Source: a virus
Virus record (IMG/VR): IMGVR_UViG_3300037297_000066
Coordinates: 372,001-436,000 of that record
Length of the DNA: 64,000 bases
Reading direction: 5' to 3' (one strand)
Shown here: positions 41,001 through 51,400 of the stretch, piece after piece
How the letters are laid out: every line of letters begins with the position of its first letter
How positions within the stretch are numbered: position 1 is the stretch's first letter
Made by a program: the position numbers and the translations under genes
The notes under the pieces: generated by a model
Databases searched by the model: none
What the model saw: only the letters and a program-made list of their open reading frames with translations
Told to the model about the DNA's origin: nothing

Positions 41001-43925
41001 ACGAAGGGAGTTGTGATCTACTTTGACGGGGGGAGCACATACACGGATCTCAATCTGGTGGACGGCTCTGTCTACGACAAGGATACGGATCGAACGGAGG
41101 TTACCTTAGCTTCCAATGGAGCTCGTCAGTACAGCTCAACTCCAGGTCTTTTGAAGCGTTCTGTGAGAGCTATTTTGGGGTCTCCAGTGGCTCAGGCCAA
41201 TACGGCTCGGGCCCCCATCCTAAGCGAACCCAGTCCAGACTCTCCTATCTTCCAAGGCTCTCTTTACGTAGTTTTCCGGAAGGCCGAGGGGGAAATCGGA
41301 ACCATCCTGACAGAAGGAGAAGACTACACCATTGACGGCTCTGGGCTGGTGGTCTTCACGGATCCGTTAGGCTCTGATGAGGAGCTTTCAATTCTTTACT
41401 CGGGCAATCGGTTGGTAGAAGCCGGCCGACGTTTCCGGGTTTCATACACCTACGGGATTGGGCCGGATGACAGCAGCAACGGGCTCTTAGATCAGGTCCT
41501 CACCATGGACTACGTGGCCTACATCCCGGATTCTTTCTTCTGGAGGGTCGAGACCTACACCAACTTCCGAGGGGAGTTGGCTGAGCAGTATGAGGATGAG
41601 GCCAAGGCTTCCGTTCCTTCTGGGGGGCCCGTTTTGGAGAATGCTCCGGCGTCCCGACTTTACGAGCAAGGGGTAGAGTCTGAGTTTTTCGATGAGAGAT
41701 ACCTGTCCAACGAAGATGTGGTGGCCCGAGCTACTCTCAAGCTCTACAACGACATGGTTAACTATCTGGAGGATGCCCTTCAGCATATGGATGGCCGGGT
41801 AGTAGGTGATCAGGATGGTCGGTTCTTGTTCGACGGGAATCTTGACAACCCTGATCGAACTTCTTTCGACGATGTCACCAACCAGATCGACGACCGCTTC
41901 AAGATCAGTCCCGCTCCCTACGAGGTCAACTTCCCTCCCTTGTCGTTGGTTTCCGTGGGGACCTACCAAGAGGTCTACAAAGCTGCCCCAACCAGTCGTT
42001 TCTATCCTACCCAGAGACAGCTGTTTTCCGGGGTGGACTATACGGGAACACCTGATACAGGAGAACCGATTGGGGCTGTAGGTTACGAGAACGTTACCGG
42101 TCTCAATGGAGTAGAAAAACGGTGGCCCTGGGCTATCGTGACGGAGACGGCAGAGGCCACAGCCACTCAGCTTTCGGTGGACTATGCTCAAGGGGATGAA
42201 ACGCTGCTACGGCCTCCTTTCTCCTCGGGGGATACGGTCACTGTGTACGCCCCCAATCGAGTCTCAGTTCTCATTTCGGCCGTAGCTGTGGTGGGGGTTC
42301 CCAACGGTACTACCATTCAGCTAGGGACCCTGGGGGTGATCGTTCCCAGGGGTTCGGCGGTGGTGCTCGACAAGTCTGACACGAACTACCGAGACAAGTA
42401 CTCTGTGGGTTGGGATCTTGGCTTGGATTCTGAGCTTGGACTACTGACCTACATTGATGCGGGCACCTTTTTCACCAACAACCCCCCTCCAACGGGAACC
42501 ATGTTGGACATGGTGGCTGGCCTTCCGGCAGCTTACACAGATCCCGAGCGTTTCCCTGCTTTGGATGGCCTTACCACGGATGACGATGGGAATCGGGCCC
42601 TGCCGCCCCTCAACCCCTACTATGAGTCTGAGCTAGGAGGATCCGAGCATATTGGGTATCTTTACCGAGAAAGAGAGGCGCTTGAAGGTGGGGGACGCTT
42701 GAGGGATGCCACTCAGGCACCGTTCTTGGGGGTGGGGGATACCACAGGCACGATCATTAACCTAACTAGCCCAGCTACTTTCCCAGCTCCGGCTCCTCAA
42801 GCAGGGGACTTGGTACGCATTCTGGATGGTAACCCTGCCAACACGGCGAACTTCCGGAGAATCATCTCGGCGACAACCAACAGTGTTACTGTTGCGGGTG
42901 GGGATAGCTACGTTTCGGACACTGGGTTCAACTTCACGGTCACAGTCAGCAACAACCTGGAGTCTGGTTCTGGGACAGTCAGCCCCGCTACTCGTCTGAC
43001 TGATGGTTCGGCTACCTTCCAAAGCAACAACGTGTTGCCAGGGCACACGGTGGTTTTGAACAACACCGAAAGACGTCAGGTGACAGCTGTGATCTCCGAG
43101 ACTCAGCTCAACATCACGGCGGCTTCTTTCACTGGGGGGGCTTCCTATCGAGTGGAAAATCCTCGAAGCACGTTTGGGGGTAGTAACTCGATTCAGGACG
43201 ACGTTGTAGACTTCCTGAACGGAGAGTTGGGAGCCCTTTCTACGAACACTCCTCCGGGCCCTTATGGGCAACGAACAGCTCTTGGGAAATACTTAGACGA
43301 AGCCTTCTCCTACATCTATGTAGCCTATGGAGGCAGCGTTAGTGGGAGCACGCTCACGAGCGGCGGAGCTCAGTTCCTAGACGATGCTCAGGCTGGGGAC
43401 TACATCTACGTCAAGACGGGGGCCAACACTGGTGTTTACCGAATAGACTCGATCACGAGTCAAACAGCTTTGGAGATCGAAGGCACTTTCCCCTCCGCCG
43501 GAGCCGTCACTTACTGGCTTGCCCAGACGAGTTTGGCTACTCAAACTGCCTTGGAAACGGTGGGAGAGGTGATGGCTCGTATTGACGACGCCATTGCTGA
43601 AACCACCACCTTCTTGAGTTTGGCCAGTACTCAGATTCCTGTTTCGGGGGATGCCGGAGCCTTTGCTCTAGGTTGGCTGACTTCGGACATGACCAGTCGG
43701 GTATCTGAGATCAACCTTCGAATCAGTGCCCTCACGACGGATGTGCCTTTACTGGAAGACATTTTGGCAGCCACTGACCGGCTCTACGACAAGAGGTACG
43801 TATGGATCGATGCAAGGATCAATCGGGAGAACGGAATCATAGTGAGGAAGGAACGGGCGCAGGAGAGCCGGTCGAAGAACAAGAGCAAGACGCTGAAGGC
43901 ACTGACGAAACTCCTGACGACGTAA
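38070..43925 (+). CDS. Giant baseplate/tail structural protein with repeated beta domains
   Basis: 1951 aa from GTG at 38070 (CAGGAG seven bases upstream). Overwhelmingly beta-rich. A module of the form SGSTFTDASQDF...AGDLLVITSGSAQGVYTV...Y.I occurs at ~541-600. Related copies lie near ~1565-1610, ~1633-1690 and ~1755-1815 (GSTLTSGGAQFLDDAQAGDY). Residues ~1130-1250 are more helical (ATLKLYNDMVNYLEDALQHM). A helical C-terminus ends in a basic tail (ERAQESRSKNKSKTLKALTK). I cannot name the family. It sits between the spike and the baseplate wedge genes, consistent with an outer baseplate or fibre-support role. The last 124 bases overlap another reading frame (43802-44062). Confidence 0.6.
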   Translation: MGLSVTGYVVEAPRVGQGNSPFTATPNSVISDQAAFNAAYPSNESAPRTEYLVFVLTDGKLTAAVLGWTRNEVINRFDYEGQEGRFKPLPGAALIEVGVLASGSNTNRLTAPIPISTDLVTYPMRISVGSGSGTTFTVSLVANDAALNSPDPPSGTVQLSLESGDLGWAPADLVTYEGQDVRAQRQTFYKLDQSASIGAIDGVLLLNPLPATSQSPLVRIGFGEYLTAIEKATEGAFSANPTAGTVEWARNTGRLKFNSGDISSNSGRPVYYDGVLMSASLTVPTQTVGTVDSPGSVFPVPSEDSDLYFRVPGVVQFEQTQFVDTLTSGKAGVVQINRSTGVVKPSDADQATYAGETLQAVLPDVPIERGMSLRLFRSPVDLEGANPAVRDLAAFHESEGATLSDPIIAVPQVYLPAVPVDTLPLSVDVSQGTGSFTPGALPRLDVTSPPTGYGYVLDFENRQLLYARREENQVLGAPQDYGAVQLPNPLVFSSNLVLEVEDTAGGGTYTPLVLGTDALIEYPPGLVTLIATEGSFVLSGTAGSISGSTFTDASQDFTVPPVLAGDLLVITSGSAQGVYTVNTVAATTLGLEESYSGSETGVAYEIRRGQEILADRYFQEVLPLDPNTKVERLNALGTTTNSPRLNINVSFASVSRFRFGKTTFATTVSLVIDDGSFTAPSLMTAGQVEISLDTGNLNFSQDDVLAAETVYWVKELDLGKDYKLQPDLGFIEFTERMLELEEVLVTYKTSDGTLVEERGTFLVRKEEVSHPTATSTMTFNPSGREAAETPAPRVFRGGRPQTSAQVTIDVATSTITFLPSTQVTDALPAGIPVDPVESVYIDYYLYQAFGGEKTLSVLQPPMLNVPVQITEGDTSFEMGGDRTPDFLANYLLKVDESQVYLIASSSYDSLTEKTTINIVAGSGDNQGFLDDFRNPSLAVTSGPTPLASYFQVESGSFEATPRGSNTLRLSGDLTQTYTKGVVIYFDGGSTYTDLNLVDGSVYDKDTDRTEVTLASNGARQYSSTPGLLKRSVRAILGSPVAQANTARAPILSEPSPDSPIFQGSLYVVFRKAEGEIGTILTEGEDYTIDGSGLVVFTDPLGSDEELSILYSGNRLVEAGRRFRVSYTYGIGPDDSSNGLLDQVLTMDYVAYIPDSFFWRVETYTNFRGELAEQYEDEAKASVPSGGPVLENAPASRLYEQGVESEFFDERYLSNEDVVARATLKLYNDMVNYLEDALQHMDGRVVGDQDGRFLFDGNLDNPDRTSFDDVTNQIDDRFKISPAPYEVNFPPLSLVSVGTYQEVYKAAPTSRFYPTQRQLFSGVDYTGTPDTGEPIGAVGYENVTGLNGVEKRWPWAIVTETAEATATQLSVDYAQGDETLLRPPFSSGDTVTVYAPNRVSVLISAVAVVGVPNGTTIQLGTLGVIVPRGSAVVLDKSDTNYRDKYSVGWDLGLDSELGLLTYIDAGTFFTNNPPPTGTMLDMVAGLPAAYTDPERFPALDGLTTDDDGNRALPPLNPYYESELGGSEHIGYLYREREALEGGGRLRDATQAPFLGVGDTTGTIINLTSPATFPAPAPQAGDLVRILDGNPANTANFRRIISATTNSVTVAGGDSYVSDTGFNFTVTVSNNLESGSGTVSPATRLTDGSATFQSNNVLPGHTVVLNNTERRQVTAVISETQLNITAASFTGGASYRVENPRSTFGGSNSIQDDVVDFLNGELGALSTNTPPGPYGQRTALGKYLDEAFSYIYVAYGGSVSGSTLTSGGAQFLDDAQAGDYIYVKTGANTGVYRIDSITSQTALEIEGTFPSAGAVTYWLAQTSLATQTALETVGEVMARIDDAIAETTTFLSLASTQIPVSGDAGAFALGWLTSDMTSRVSEINLRISALTTDVPLLEDILAATDRLYDKRYVWIDARINRENGIIVRKERAQESRSKNKSKTLKALTKLLTT

Positions 43926-44062
43926 GTCCGAAATGGGTCCGGAAGGAACGTTTCGCCATTCAGGATCGCATGATTGATGTGGTGAAGAAGACCATTGAAG
44001 CCGCTAAGGCTGAGAGAGACGCAGCCAAGAAGAGACTGAGGAAGCTGCAGTACGGAAGATAG
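43802..44062 (+). CDS. Small charged coiled-coil protein overlapping the previous gene
   Basis: 86 aa in the frame next to that of the 1951-aa gene, overlapping its last 124 bases. The ATG at 43802 has AAGAGG five bases upstream, a good site despite the overlap. The overlapping part is very acidic and low complexity (GEPVEEQEQDAEGTDETPDD). The unique part is a helix (RMIDVVKKTIEAAKAERDAA...KLQYGR). A shorter version could start at the in-frame ATG at 43970, 30 residues from the end. The long overlap makes start and reality less certain, but the gap would otherwise be empty. Function unknown. Confidence 0.55.
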   Translation: MDRCKDQSGERNHSEEGTGAGEPVEEQEQDAEGTDETPDDVSPKWVRKERFAIQDRMIDVVKKTIEAAKAERDAAKKRLRKLQYGR

Positions 44063-44065
44063 TCT

Positions 44066-46375
44066 ATGGCCAATTGGCAGTCGTTCGTCATCCAGGTACC
44101 CGGCAAGGACGTTCTTGAACCAGTCAGGAATGTCCTAGAGACGCTACTCATTTACCTGGAGATCCTGAAGGCTATCCTAGACACCATCAAAGCGGCCCTG
44201 ATTGACTTCGGAAACCCGATCAAGGAACTCATCGAGGCCCTTCTTAGACTCATCGAAGAGCTTCTGCAATCTCTGAAAGCCACGGGTGTTTTCGCCTATT
44301 TCGACGTGCCTGATCCGTTGGTAGACCCCAACTTTGACGCCTACCATGGGGGCTTCCCAGCTTTCACTACTCGCTGGAAAGGTTCTTTGCTGGATTCTCA
44401 GGATCCGAATCGTCCCCAACCCAGAGCAGGTACCAAGAGTGGTTTCGTCATCCTTCTAGTGGATGCTTCTGATCCTTTCACGTTGCTGAATCGGTTGAAG
44501 AACCTTCTTCGCTTTTTCAGCAAGGAGTTCACTGCTCCTCGCTATGCCGCACCAGCCAACTTCCGAGCTGTACCGGTTGGCTCGGATGGGGATCCAATTC
44601 TGGCAGTGGCTAGCATGTTCGATAGTGAGATCGAAGCTATCGAGGTCATGTGGACGCTGCCTACTTCTCAAGAGGTTCCTGATCCGGGCTTCCAAGACGT
44701 CGTAAGCAAGGTGGCTCACGAGTTTGTTCCCCCTACCTTCTTGCTGGAACGCTCCAACATTGCTCCTAGCCGGGACCTTGATGCCACGCTACGGGGGTCT
44801 GACGGGAATCCGACTTCGGGCGTCGTTGACCAAGACATCATGCGTTCGGAGGACGATGCTGGGAAGGTAGTTTTCAGCAATGCTCAGAGCTTTGCCTTTG
44901 CCCGGGATGAGGTGGGTTACTCGATAGAGCCCCTTAAGGATGAGAATGGGGACCAGGTCCTGAAGTTCCAGAAGTACATCAAGATCGATCCCACTGATGT
45001 AGCCGCTATCTTTGGCCAGTTGGGAACTTTCCGGTACTTGGACTCGGACATCGAAAGGGATGTCACCTACTACTACCGGGTGCGAGCCTATTCAGGGGAT
45101 TTGGACATCGATGAGACGGCCAATATGGTTCGTTTCCCAGGCAGTCTTGAAGCTGGCGGAGCTTCCGGTAGAGGGGACTACTTCTTGCGGTGGCCTTCGA
45201 CCAGCGGGGGGGTAGTCACCATGGGAGAGCCCACGAGCATCGTGTCGGCTATCGTGCCTACGGTGCCCGAGGACTTCAACGTCATCGAGACTTTGAGAAG
45301 GTTGTTTCAGGCGGCTTTCTCTCTGGATTTCCACCTTCCTTTGGAGGCCAATGCCACCTTCGATGACAACGGACTGCCTACAGGTAGTACCGAGTCTTTG
45401 CAAGTGGGGCGAGGGTCTTTGCAGGACTATGCAGGTATTGTAGCTACGCTCTTTGCTTTGGGCAGCATTGAGGAATCTGGAGAAGCTCTAGGGCTGACTG
45501 AGGCAACCGCTGTCCCCAGGACGGAAGCAGAGATCTTGGAGGACATCGGAGAGGCGACGGCCAATCGTTCTTCCATCAGCTACCCTTGGCAGAACTTCGT
45601 ATTGAGAAGGCACTCTGCTCGGCTGGCGGACACGGTAGCTTCTGCCATGCTGGAGGCTTCTCATGTGGGGGCGGCTGGCAACTTCCAGGCCATCATGGAA
45701 GGTTCTTGGCCCAAGACTCCCATCCCCGACATCGACGTGACGGTGGATGGTGTAACTAGACCAGCCCAGAATATTCGGGAGCTGGTCTATGCGATGACGG
45801 GAACGGAAGACGATCCCAATCAATCAGCTGCCTACAATGCGCTCTATCCGGGGATAGCTACCGAAGAGTCCATCCGAGTCTACTTCCGGTCCTATGACAA
45901 CACAGCTCCTCGGATCAACATCTTGGCAGCCGTCAAGTTCATACTCTCTTTTACCTTGGGAGGGGTGCCCCCGGATTGGGAAGCGGTGGTCCCTTTGCGG
46001 GACATCATCCCGTGGTCAGGGCAGTACATCTACGACCTTCTTGAGCTCATCCGTAAACTGATTGCGGCCTATGAAGGGATCATCCAGGAGATCAACAACT
46101 TCATTGAGCTGCTGGAACGGAAGATTGATGCTCTGGAACGGCTCATCCAGTTCCTGATCGACATCTTGAACATCATCGAGAGTTTGCAGGTGGGTGCCTA
46201 CATGCTCAGTGCCAGCGGCCTCAGTGGGGACGTTTCCACCTGGTTGGACGTGATAGACAACGCTGGAGGGGACATTCCTCCTTCGGGGCCGGGGGGCTAT
46301 TCGGCCGGCGTTTCGTTTGCTTACGTGGCGGTAGATGTAGCCGCCTTTGAGGAAGCATTTTCGATCATCTTCTAG
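44066..46375 (+). CDS. Large baseplate structural protein with amphipathic helices at both ends
   Basis: 769 aa. The N-terminal ~20-75 is a run of amphipathic/hydrophobic helices (LLIYLEILKAILDTIKAALI; LIEALLRLIEELLQSLKATG). A similar set lies at ~650-710 (LLELIRKLIAAYEGIIQEIN; LERLIQFLIDILNIIESLQV). Between them are beta domains, one with YYYRVRAYSGD like a fibronectin strand. The very C-terminus (YMLSASGLSGDVSTWL...VAAFEEAF) closes the fold. The helix runs may be a trimeric or membrane-touching bundle; they do not look like signal peptides. No family name known. Position among outer baseplate genes suggests a wedge or periphery component. Confidence 0.55.
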   Translation: MANWQSFVIQVPGKDVLEPVRNVLETLLIYLEILKAILDTIKAALIDFGNPIKELIEALLRLIEELLQSLKATGVFAYFDVPDPLVDPNFDAYHGGFPAFTTRWKGSLLDSQDPNRPQPRAGTKSGFVILLVDASDPFTLLNRLKNLLRFFSKEFTAPRYAAPANFRAVPVGSDGDPILAVASMFDSEIEAIEVMWTLPTSQEVPDPGFQDVVSKVAHEFVPPTFLLERSNIAPSRDLDATLRGSDGNPTSGVVDQDIMRSEDDAGKVVFSNAQSFAFARDEVGYSIEPLKDENGDQVLKFQKYIKIDPTDVAAIFGQLGTFRYLDSDIERDVTYYYRVRAYSGDLDIDETANMVRFPGSLEAGGASGRGDYFLRWPSTSGGVVTMGEPTSIVSAIVPTVPEDFNVIETLRRLFQAAFSLDFHLPLEANATFDDNGLPTGSTESLQVGRGSLQDYAGIVATLFALGSIEESGEALGLTEATAVPRTEAEILEDIGEATANRSSISYPWQNFVLRRHSARLADTVASAMLEASHVGAAGNFQAIMEGSWPKTPIPDIDVTVDGVTRPAQNIRELVYAMTGTEDDPNQSAAYNALYPGIATEESIRVYFRSYDNTAPRINILAAVKFILSFTLGGVPPDWEAVVPLRDIIPWSGQYIYDLLELIRKLIAAYEGIIQEINNFIELLERKIDALERLIQFLIDILNIIESLQVGAYMLSASGLSGDVSTWLDVIDNAGGDIPPSGPGGYSAGVSFAYVAVDVAAFEEAFSIIF

Positions 46376-46380
46376 TAGGC

Positions 46381-47175
46381 ATGGCTCACGACACGTATCT
46401 CGGGACCTTCAACCAGGCGCAGTTCGAACGCTTTCTGGAGTTCGCCCGCAGTCAGCTGTCCTTGATTGAGGCCAGGCAGGCCCATCTAGCGGCAGAGATG
46501 ACCCGGGTGGGGGTAGTAGTTTTCACGTACTCTTCAAATGGAGTTCCGACAGGCTACTCGGCCGATCCTTCTACCTCATACCTGGCGAAGCTTCTGGCGG
46601 CCTATGAGGTGCTCGGAGGCAATCCCTTCATTGACCTGAGAGCTCGGGTCAAAACGACCCCTGTGTTCGTGGTGGCAGGGGATGAGAACGTGTCTCCTAA
46701 CCTCATGTCGAGTGGTGACGTGATCGCCCAGAAAGGGCTTTCTGATGCCACGACGGCACAGCTGATGCGCCAGGCCCGGAGCTGGCTGGATGAGACCCTG
46801 TGGAGTCGGTCAGGGCGCCTAGAGAGGCGTATCAGGAGAGCTCTGGACTACTACGATGCTCTTCAGGAGGAGTTGGATCATCTGACGGTCATTCAGCAGG
46901 CCGTGACTACCAAGGGGAGTTTGGAGGAGGTAGCAGCCCAAATCTCAGTGTGGATCAATGACCCGAGCTATTTAGCTGTTTTGCCTTTGTCGGCAGAGAT
47001 AGACGCCTACGGTTTCCAGAATCATGCTCCCGAAGCCCCTTATGCCCCACCTGTAATGACCACTCCGGATGGGCAATCCCTCACGAACCCCAATGCTGTG
47101 GGTCGTGTGGCCGGAGTGGAGGGTACCCAGAAGTATTCTGGCGGTATTGCAGAACCAGGACAGAACCAAGGATGA
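46381..47175 (+). CDS. Baseplate-region protein, unknown
   Basis: 264 aa, mainly helical: FNQAQFERFLEFARSQLSLI, then a small beta stretch (VGVVVFTYSSNGVPTGYS), then LMRQARSWLDETLWSRSGRL and RALDYYDALQEELDHLTVIQ. The last ~60 residues are extended and Pro/Gly-rich. Its stop overlaps the following start by four bases (ATGA), so it is coupled to the gp25-like gene. I do not recognise the family; a baseplate accessory role is suggested only by location. Confidence 0.55.
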   Translation: MAHDTYLGTFNQAQFERFLEFARSQLSLIEARQAHLAAEMTRVGVVVFTYSSNGVPTGYSADPSTSYLAKLLAAYEVLGGNPFIDLRARVKTTPVFVVAGDENVSPNLMSSGDVIAQKGLSDATTAQLMRQARSWLDETLWSRSGRLERRIRRALDYYDALQEELDHLTVIQQAVTTKGSLEEVAAQISVWINDPSYLAVLPLSAEIDAYGFQNHAPEAPYAPPVMTTPDGQSLTNPNAVGRVAGVEGTQKYSGGIAEPGQNQG

Positions 47176-48311
47176 GTTTCGACCGAAAGATCGATCAGGT
47201 ATGTCCCCACGAGGTGGTGGCAGAGCCCTTGTATTTGAGCACCGACAGGCAGACGGTTCGCCCACTTCGTCCTATCGGCTCATTTCGGTCTGTTCGGTTG
47301 CGGCTCAATGGCTTGATCGAGGTTCCAAGCGAAGGGGTACACATAGCTGCCAGGGCTATGGGTTCTAGACGGGGGCCCTTCAACATCACTTCTGGTGTCA
47401 ACGACTCGATGGTAGTGCAGGTGAATCAGGGAGACGAGCAGATACTCACGGCTCCTCCTGGCAATAGTATCCCAGCCTCTAACCTAGTTTCTGCACTGAA
47501 CCAGCAAATCAGCAAAGCTCGTTTTGAGGTCTTCAACGAGACCCTTCAGCTGAAGTCCGAAGCTATAGGCCCTTACGCCAGCCTCTTCATTGGTTCGTCA
47601 GGTAGTTTGGCTACTACTTTGGGGCTCACTCAGAATCGCCTGTGGCGTGGCGTCCAAACAGTGCCCGGTTGGTCATTGGTGAACCTGCCAGGGGCGCTTC
47701 CTGATCGACCCCTTCGTCTTGTTCTGTTTGACGAGAAGCTCAAAGGCTTTTCGGACTACGTGGAGTTGGATTACGCCACTATTCGGCAAGAGTGTCGTCG
47801 TTGTGGAGGAGTGGGGGTAGAGAACGACTGGCGCTACACTCAGCAAGGAAATACTGTCGAGGTTCGAGACGAGGCTCTTTTGATCCAGGAGATCCTCAAG
47901 TTCACCTACACAGTCAAAGGTTCCAACCGATTCCATGGCTGGTACGGAACTAGCGTCTTGACGGTGGTGGGACAGAAGTTGTCGAACGGGGGCTTGGTTC
48001 AGAACATCCTTTCATCTGAGTTGCAGGAAGGGTTTCGTCGTTGGCAGAACATCAAGAAGCAGCAGGAAGAGACCGTGGGGCAAGAGGTCTCTGACGCTGA
48101 GTATCCTCTAGCAATCTCTGCCGTCAACGTCGAGCAGAGCACGGAAGATCCAACGGTCATTTACGTTGGAACCACCGTCATCAATCGTTCTCGGCAACCT
48201 ATTCAGATAGAGCGAGGAGTCAGAGTCCCAGAACCTTTGGACCTACTTGGATCAACAGCGCAAGAAGGTGTGATTCGTCAGTCTCTCAGTGGCTACTCTC
48301 GTATCGGGTAA
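47172..48311 (+). CDS. Baseplate wedge protein, gp25/W-like, with flagellin-IN-like domain
   Basis: 379 aa. Residues ~69-153 repeat the module found three times in the sheath (NITSGVNDSMVVQVNQGDEQ ... LATTLGL), similar to the flagellin hook-IN motif. C208-C211 begins a CRRCGGVGVENDW element. Residues ~230-345 match the gp25/W-like wedge pattern: DEALLIQEILKFTYTVKG, FHGWYGTSVL, EGFRRWQNIKKQQ, SAVNVEQS..., then strands. T4 gp25 and P2 W are ~130 aa, so this one is extended at the N-terminus. Followed by gp6/J-like and gp7/I-like genes, the classic wedge order. The gp25 call rests on pattern and order together. Confidence 0.65.
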   Translation: MSFDRKIDQVCPHEVVAEPLYLSTDRQTVRPLRPIGSFRSVRLRLNGLIEVPSEGVHIAARAMGSRRGPFNITSGVNDSMVVQVNQGDEQILTAPPGNSIPASNLVSALNQQISKARFEVFNETLQLKSEAIGPYASLFIGSSGSLATTLGLTQNRLWRGVQTVPGWSLVNLPGALPDRPLRLVLFDEKLKGFSDYVELDYATIRQECRRCGGVGVENDWRYTQQGNTVEVRDEALLIQEILKFTYTVKGSNRFHGWYGTSVLTVVGQKLSNGGLVQNILSSELQEGFRRWQNIKKQQEETVGQEVSDAEYPLAISAVNVEQSTEDPTVIYVGTTVINRSRQPIQIERGVRVPEPLDLLGSTAQEGVIRQSLSGYSRIG

Positions 48312-48320
48312 GTCTTTGGT

Positions 48321-48341
48321 CTCTGCTGGTGAGCCGCAGAG
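48321..48341 (+). terminator. Hairpin after the gp25-like gene, possible weak terminator
   Basis: CTCTGC and GCAGAG pair around a 9-base loop, nine bases after the stop codon; CTGGCTTTGTT follows. In the 118-base gap (48312-48429) I also see a long-range TCCCT/AGGGA pairing, but no clear promoter. The stem is real; terminator function is uncertain because the U-tract is poor. Confidence 0.35.
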
Positions 48342-48429
48342 CTGGCTTTGTTAGAACTCATTTCTCCCTGAAAGAATCTATGTCAACCCAAAATTATCCT
48401 TTTTGAGGGAAAGCCTCGGGTAAGCAACG

Positions 48430-51400
48430 ATGGCTACAGCACCACAGATCAATCTCAGAGACGGCTCGGGCACATCCCAGACGATTGAGTACTCCACCAA
48501 CATGGAGTTCGCTACGATCGAGGGGACCATCGATACCACTACGGTGGATCTTCAGGTGTCTGTCAATGGGTCTGCCTTTGTTTCTGACCCCACCCTGGTG
48601 AAGTTGGATGCTCAGACCTTCATAGTACCCAACCCTGCTTCGTTGCCTGACGGGTTGTCTCTGGACATCGGTATAAACACGATCCAACTTCGTGCCATTG
48701 GTATTTCGGGGGACGTGAGTGCGGCTTCCACGGCTACCATTACTCGGCTCGAACCTACGGATGACGACGGTACCATTCCTTCGGGGATACGGGTTCGTAG
48801 GCACCGGAACTACATTGACATTCTTGTAGCTAAGCCACAGTTTTCAGCGGGCCTTACGCTTGACCTGGCTCAGTTGCCGCTTCAATTCAGAGGCTTCAAC
48901 ATCTACGCCTCAGCGGCACCAGGAGGGACCACAGGGTACTTCAAGGTCAATGAAAGCCTCCTGACTGAGGCAGGTACCTATGAGGAAGACACCAATACCA
49001 TCCAGCAGTACAGCACGGTATTTGAGCCTGAGGCTCAGTATGTTCGGGTGGTGGTGACTCAGGAAGACGAGTTTGGAAACGAGATTCACAGGAACCTTGA
49101 TTCCTCGTTCAGTGTGTTGGGTTACTCTAACGACCTTCGTTTCTCGGGTACTCTAGATAACCGAAAGTTGACGGAGTTCATCTCCTTTTCGCACAACCGT
49201 TCTGGGGGCGCCGGAATCATCAACAGTGATAGGTTCTTGAATGTTCAGTCTACTGACCCTCTTTACTACGTTGTCACGGCTGTCTACTACGATGCAGATC
49301 TGAACCGAGAGTTCGAAACCCCTTATTCTCAAGAGGTTTTGGGAGCGCCCTTAATCATTGACACTAACATCACCGATTTGCCTGGTAGAAATCAGCTTCA
49401 GATCATTACCAGTTTCGTGGATGATGTACAGAGGGTAAACCAGGAGATCAGTCTTCTGCCAGGGTCCACTACCCGAGATGTGAGCATCGACCCCTTCTCT
49501 AGTGAGGCCGAGCGTATTTGGTTCATCATCGACTTTGTTCACCGAAGTCAGTCTTTCGTAACCCTTCTTCAGATCGATGACTCCAACGGAGATGGGGTGT
49601 CGGATTTGGTGTCGGGAAGTGCTTACAAGACAGCTCTCAAAGCAGCCCTTGGGTACTCCACGGATTCGGCTGTTCAGCAGCTAATCGATGCTCAATTCGA
49701 TAAGCTGGCCAAGAATGTGCAGAAGACTCGCCTCCCTGGGCGTCAGGCGGTAGGGGAAGCGGTTTTCTACAAGGCGGTTCGTCCTACCGAAGACATTACC
49801 ATCGCCTCAGGTACGACAGTTTCTACTAACGCAGACTCTGCCTCAGGACTTGCTTCGGTCAGGTTTGTTGTGGGGGGCACCTACGTGATGGTGGCTGCTA
49901 ATGCAGACGCCTACTACAATTTCGACAACCAACGTTACGAGATCACAACCGACATTTCAGCGGAGACCATTGGAAGTGCCGGAAACCGTCCTGCAGGAAG
50001 CATCAAGAACGTTCAGGGTTCGGTAGGGGGTCTGCAGGTCACCAACGTAGAAGCAACGGTTTTCGGTAACAACCGGGAATCCAATGCAGCCTTAGCGGCT
50101 CGGGCTCAGCTTGGATTTGTCAGTGTGGATACGGGAACCGAAGGGGGCTATCAGTCTACCTCGGCCGAACAGACTGGAATCATCAAGAGCAAGATCGTCA
50201 AGAGTGGAGATCCTCTGATGATGAGGGATTGGGACGAGGTCCGAAAGAAGCACATTGGGGGCAAGGTAGATATCTGGATTCAGGGTCTGCGGGAGCGAAC
50301 TGTCACGGAAAGGTTTGCTTTCACCTTCGAGATCGCCCGAGACATTCGGTGTGAGATCATCGATTTGGCCAACCTCATTTTCCGAGTGCAAGACTCTCGG
50401 GTCACAGTTGATACCCCCATCATGGATATCCTGAACGACTCCGTTCACGGGTTGGGCGTCAGAAATGTTACTCTAGGCTTGGACTACGATCTGACGGGGG
50501 TGACTATCCTCGACTATGAAACCTTCCAGATCGACAATTCCATTCCTCAGCCGGCTACGGCTATCGACGACATCATCACTGCAGACTACCGTTTCCGATC
50601 CATCAACCAGTTCACCTTCAGCCTTCAGCCGGTACGTCGAGTGGTGTCCGTGGTGGGGACTGAGTCCGGGGCTCTGGACAACAGCTTGGGGTACGATCTG
50701 TACAAAACTGACGATCCCCTTCTGGATGGCGAAAGCACGATCGCTCAGAACTACTTGGTCATCAACCAAGTAGGAGGCATTCCTACAGGAGCTACGATCC
50801 CGGTCAACGGGGAAGAGCATGTGCTGATTGGGTTCTTCCAAGAACCTCTTGGAAGCGTAGGTATCAATACAGCGACCCTTCGAGTCTTCAGTGAGGACGG
50901 GCTTATCGAGTATGACGGCCCCTCTGCTTCCAGCCCGGATTACGAGATCGTTGAGGGAACCTCAACCACTCCCATCAAGATCGTTCGTACAGCTTCTTCG
51001 GCGATCCTCAGTGGTCAGACAGTCAGTGTGGACTACGACCACGACGAAAACTTCACAGTCACTTACGTGATCAACGATTTGGTGCAGGAGTTGCAACGCA
51101 CGGTGAACACTCGGCGACACACAACTGCCGATGTGCTGGTCAAGCAGGCTGTCGAAAATGAGCTGGACTTGGAGACTACCGTACAGCTCAAGCTGGGGGC
51201 CAAAAAGGACAAGGCTGATCCGGCCATTCGGTCAAGTGTCTCTATTGAGACCAACTCCAAGATCATTGGGGCAGGCTTGGCGCAATCTGACGTAATCCAG
51301 GCTGTAGACTCCACAGAGGGCGTTGACTTCCAAGTTCTACCCTTGGCCCAGATGGGATACTCCGATGGCTCCTTGAGGCTCAGAGAGGCCGTATTGAGCA

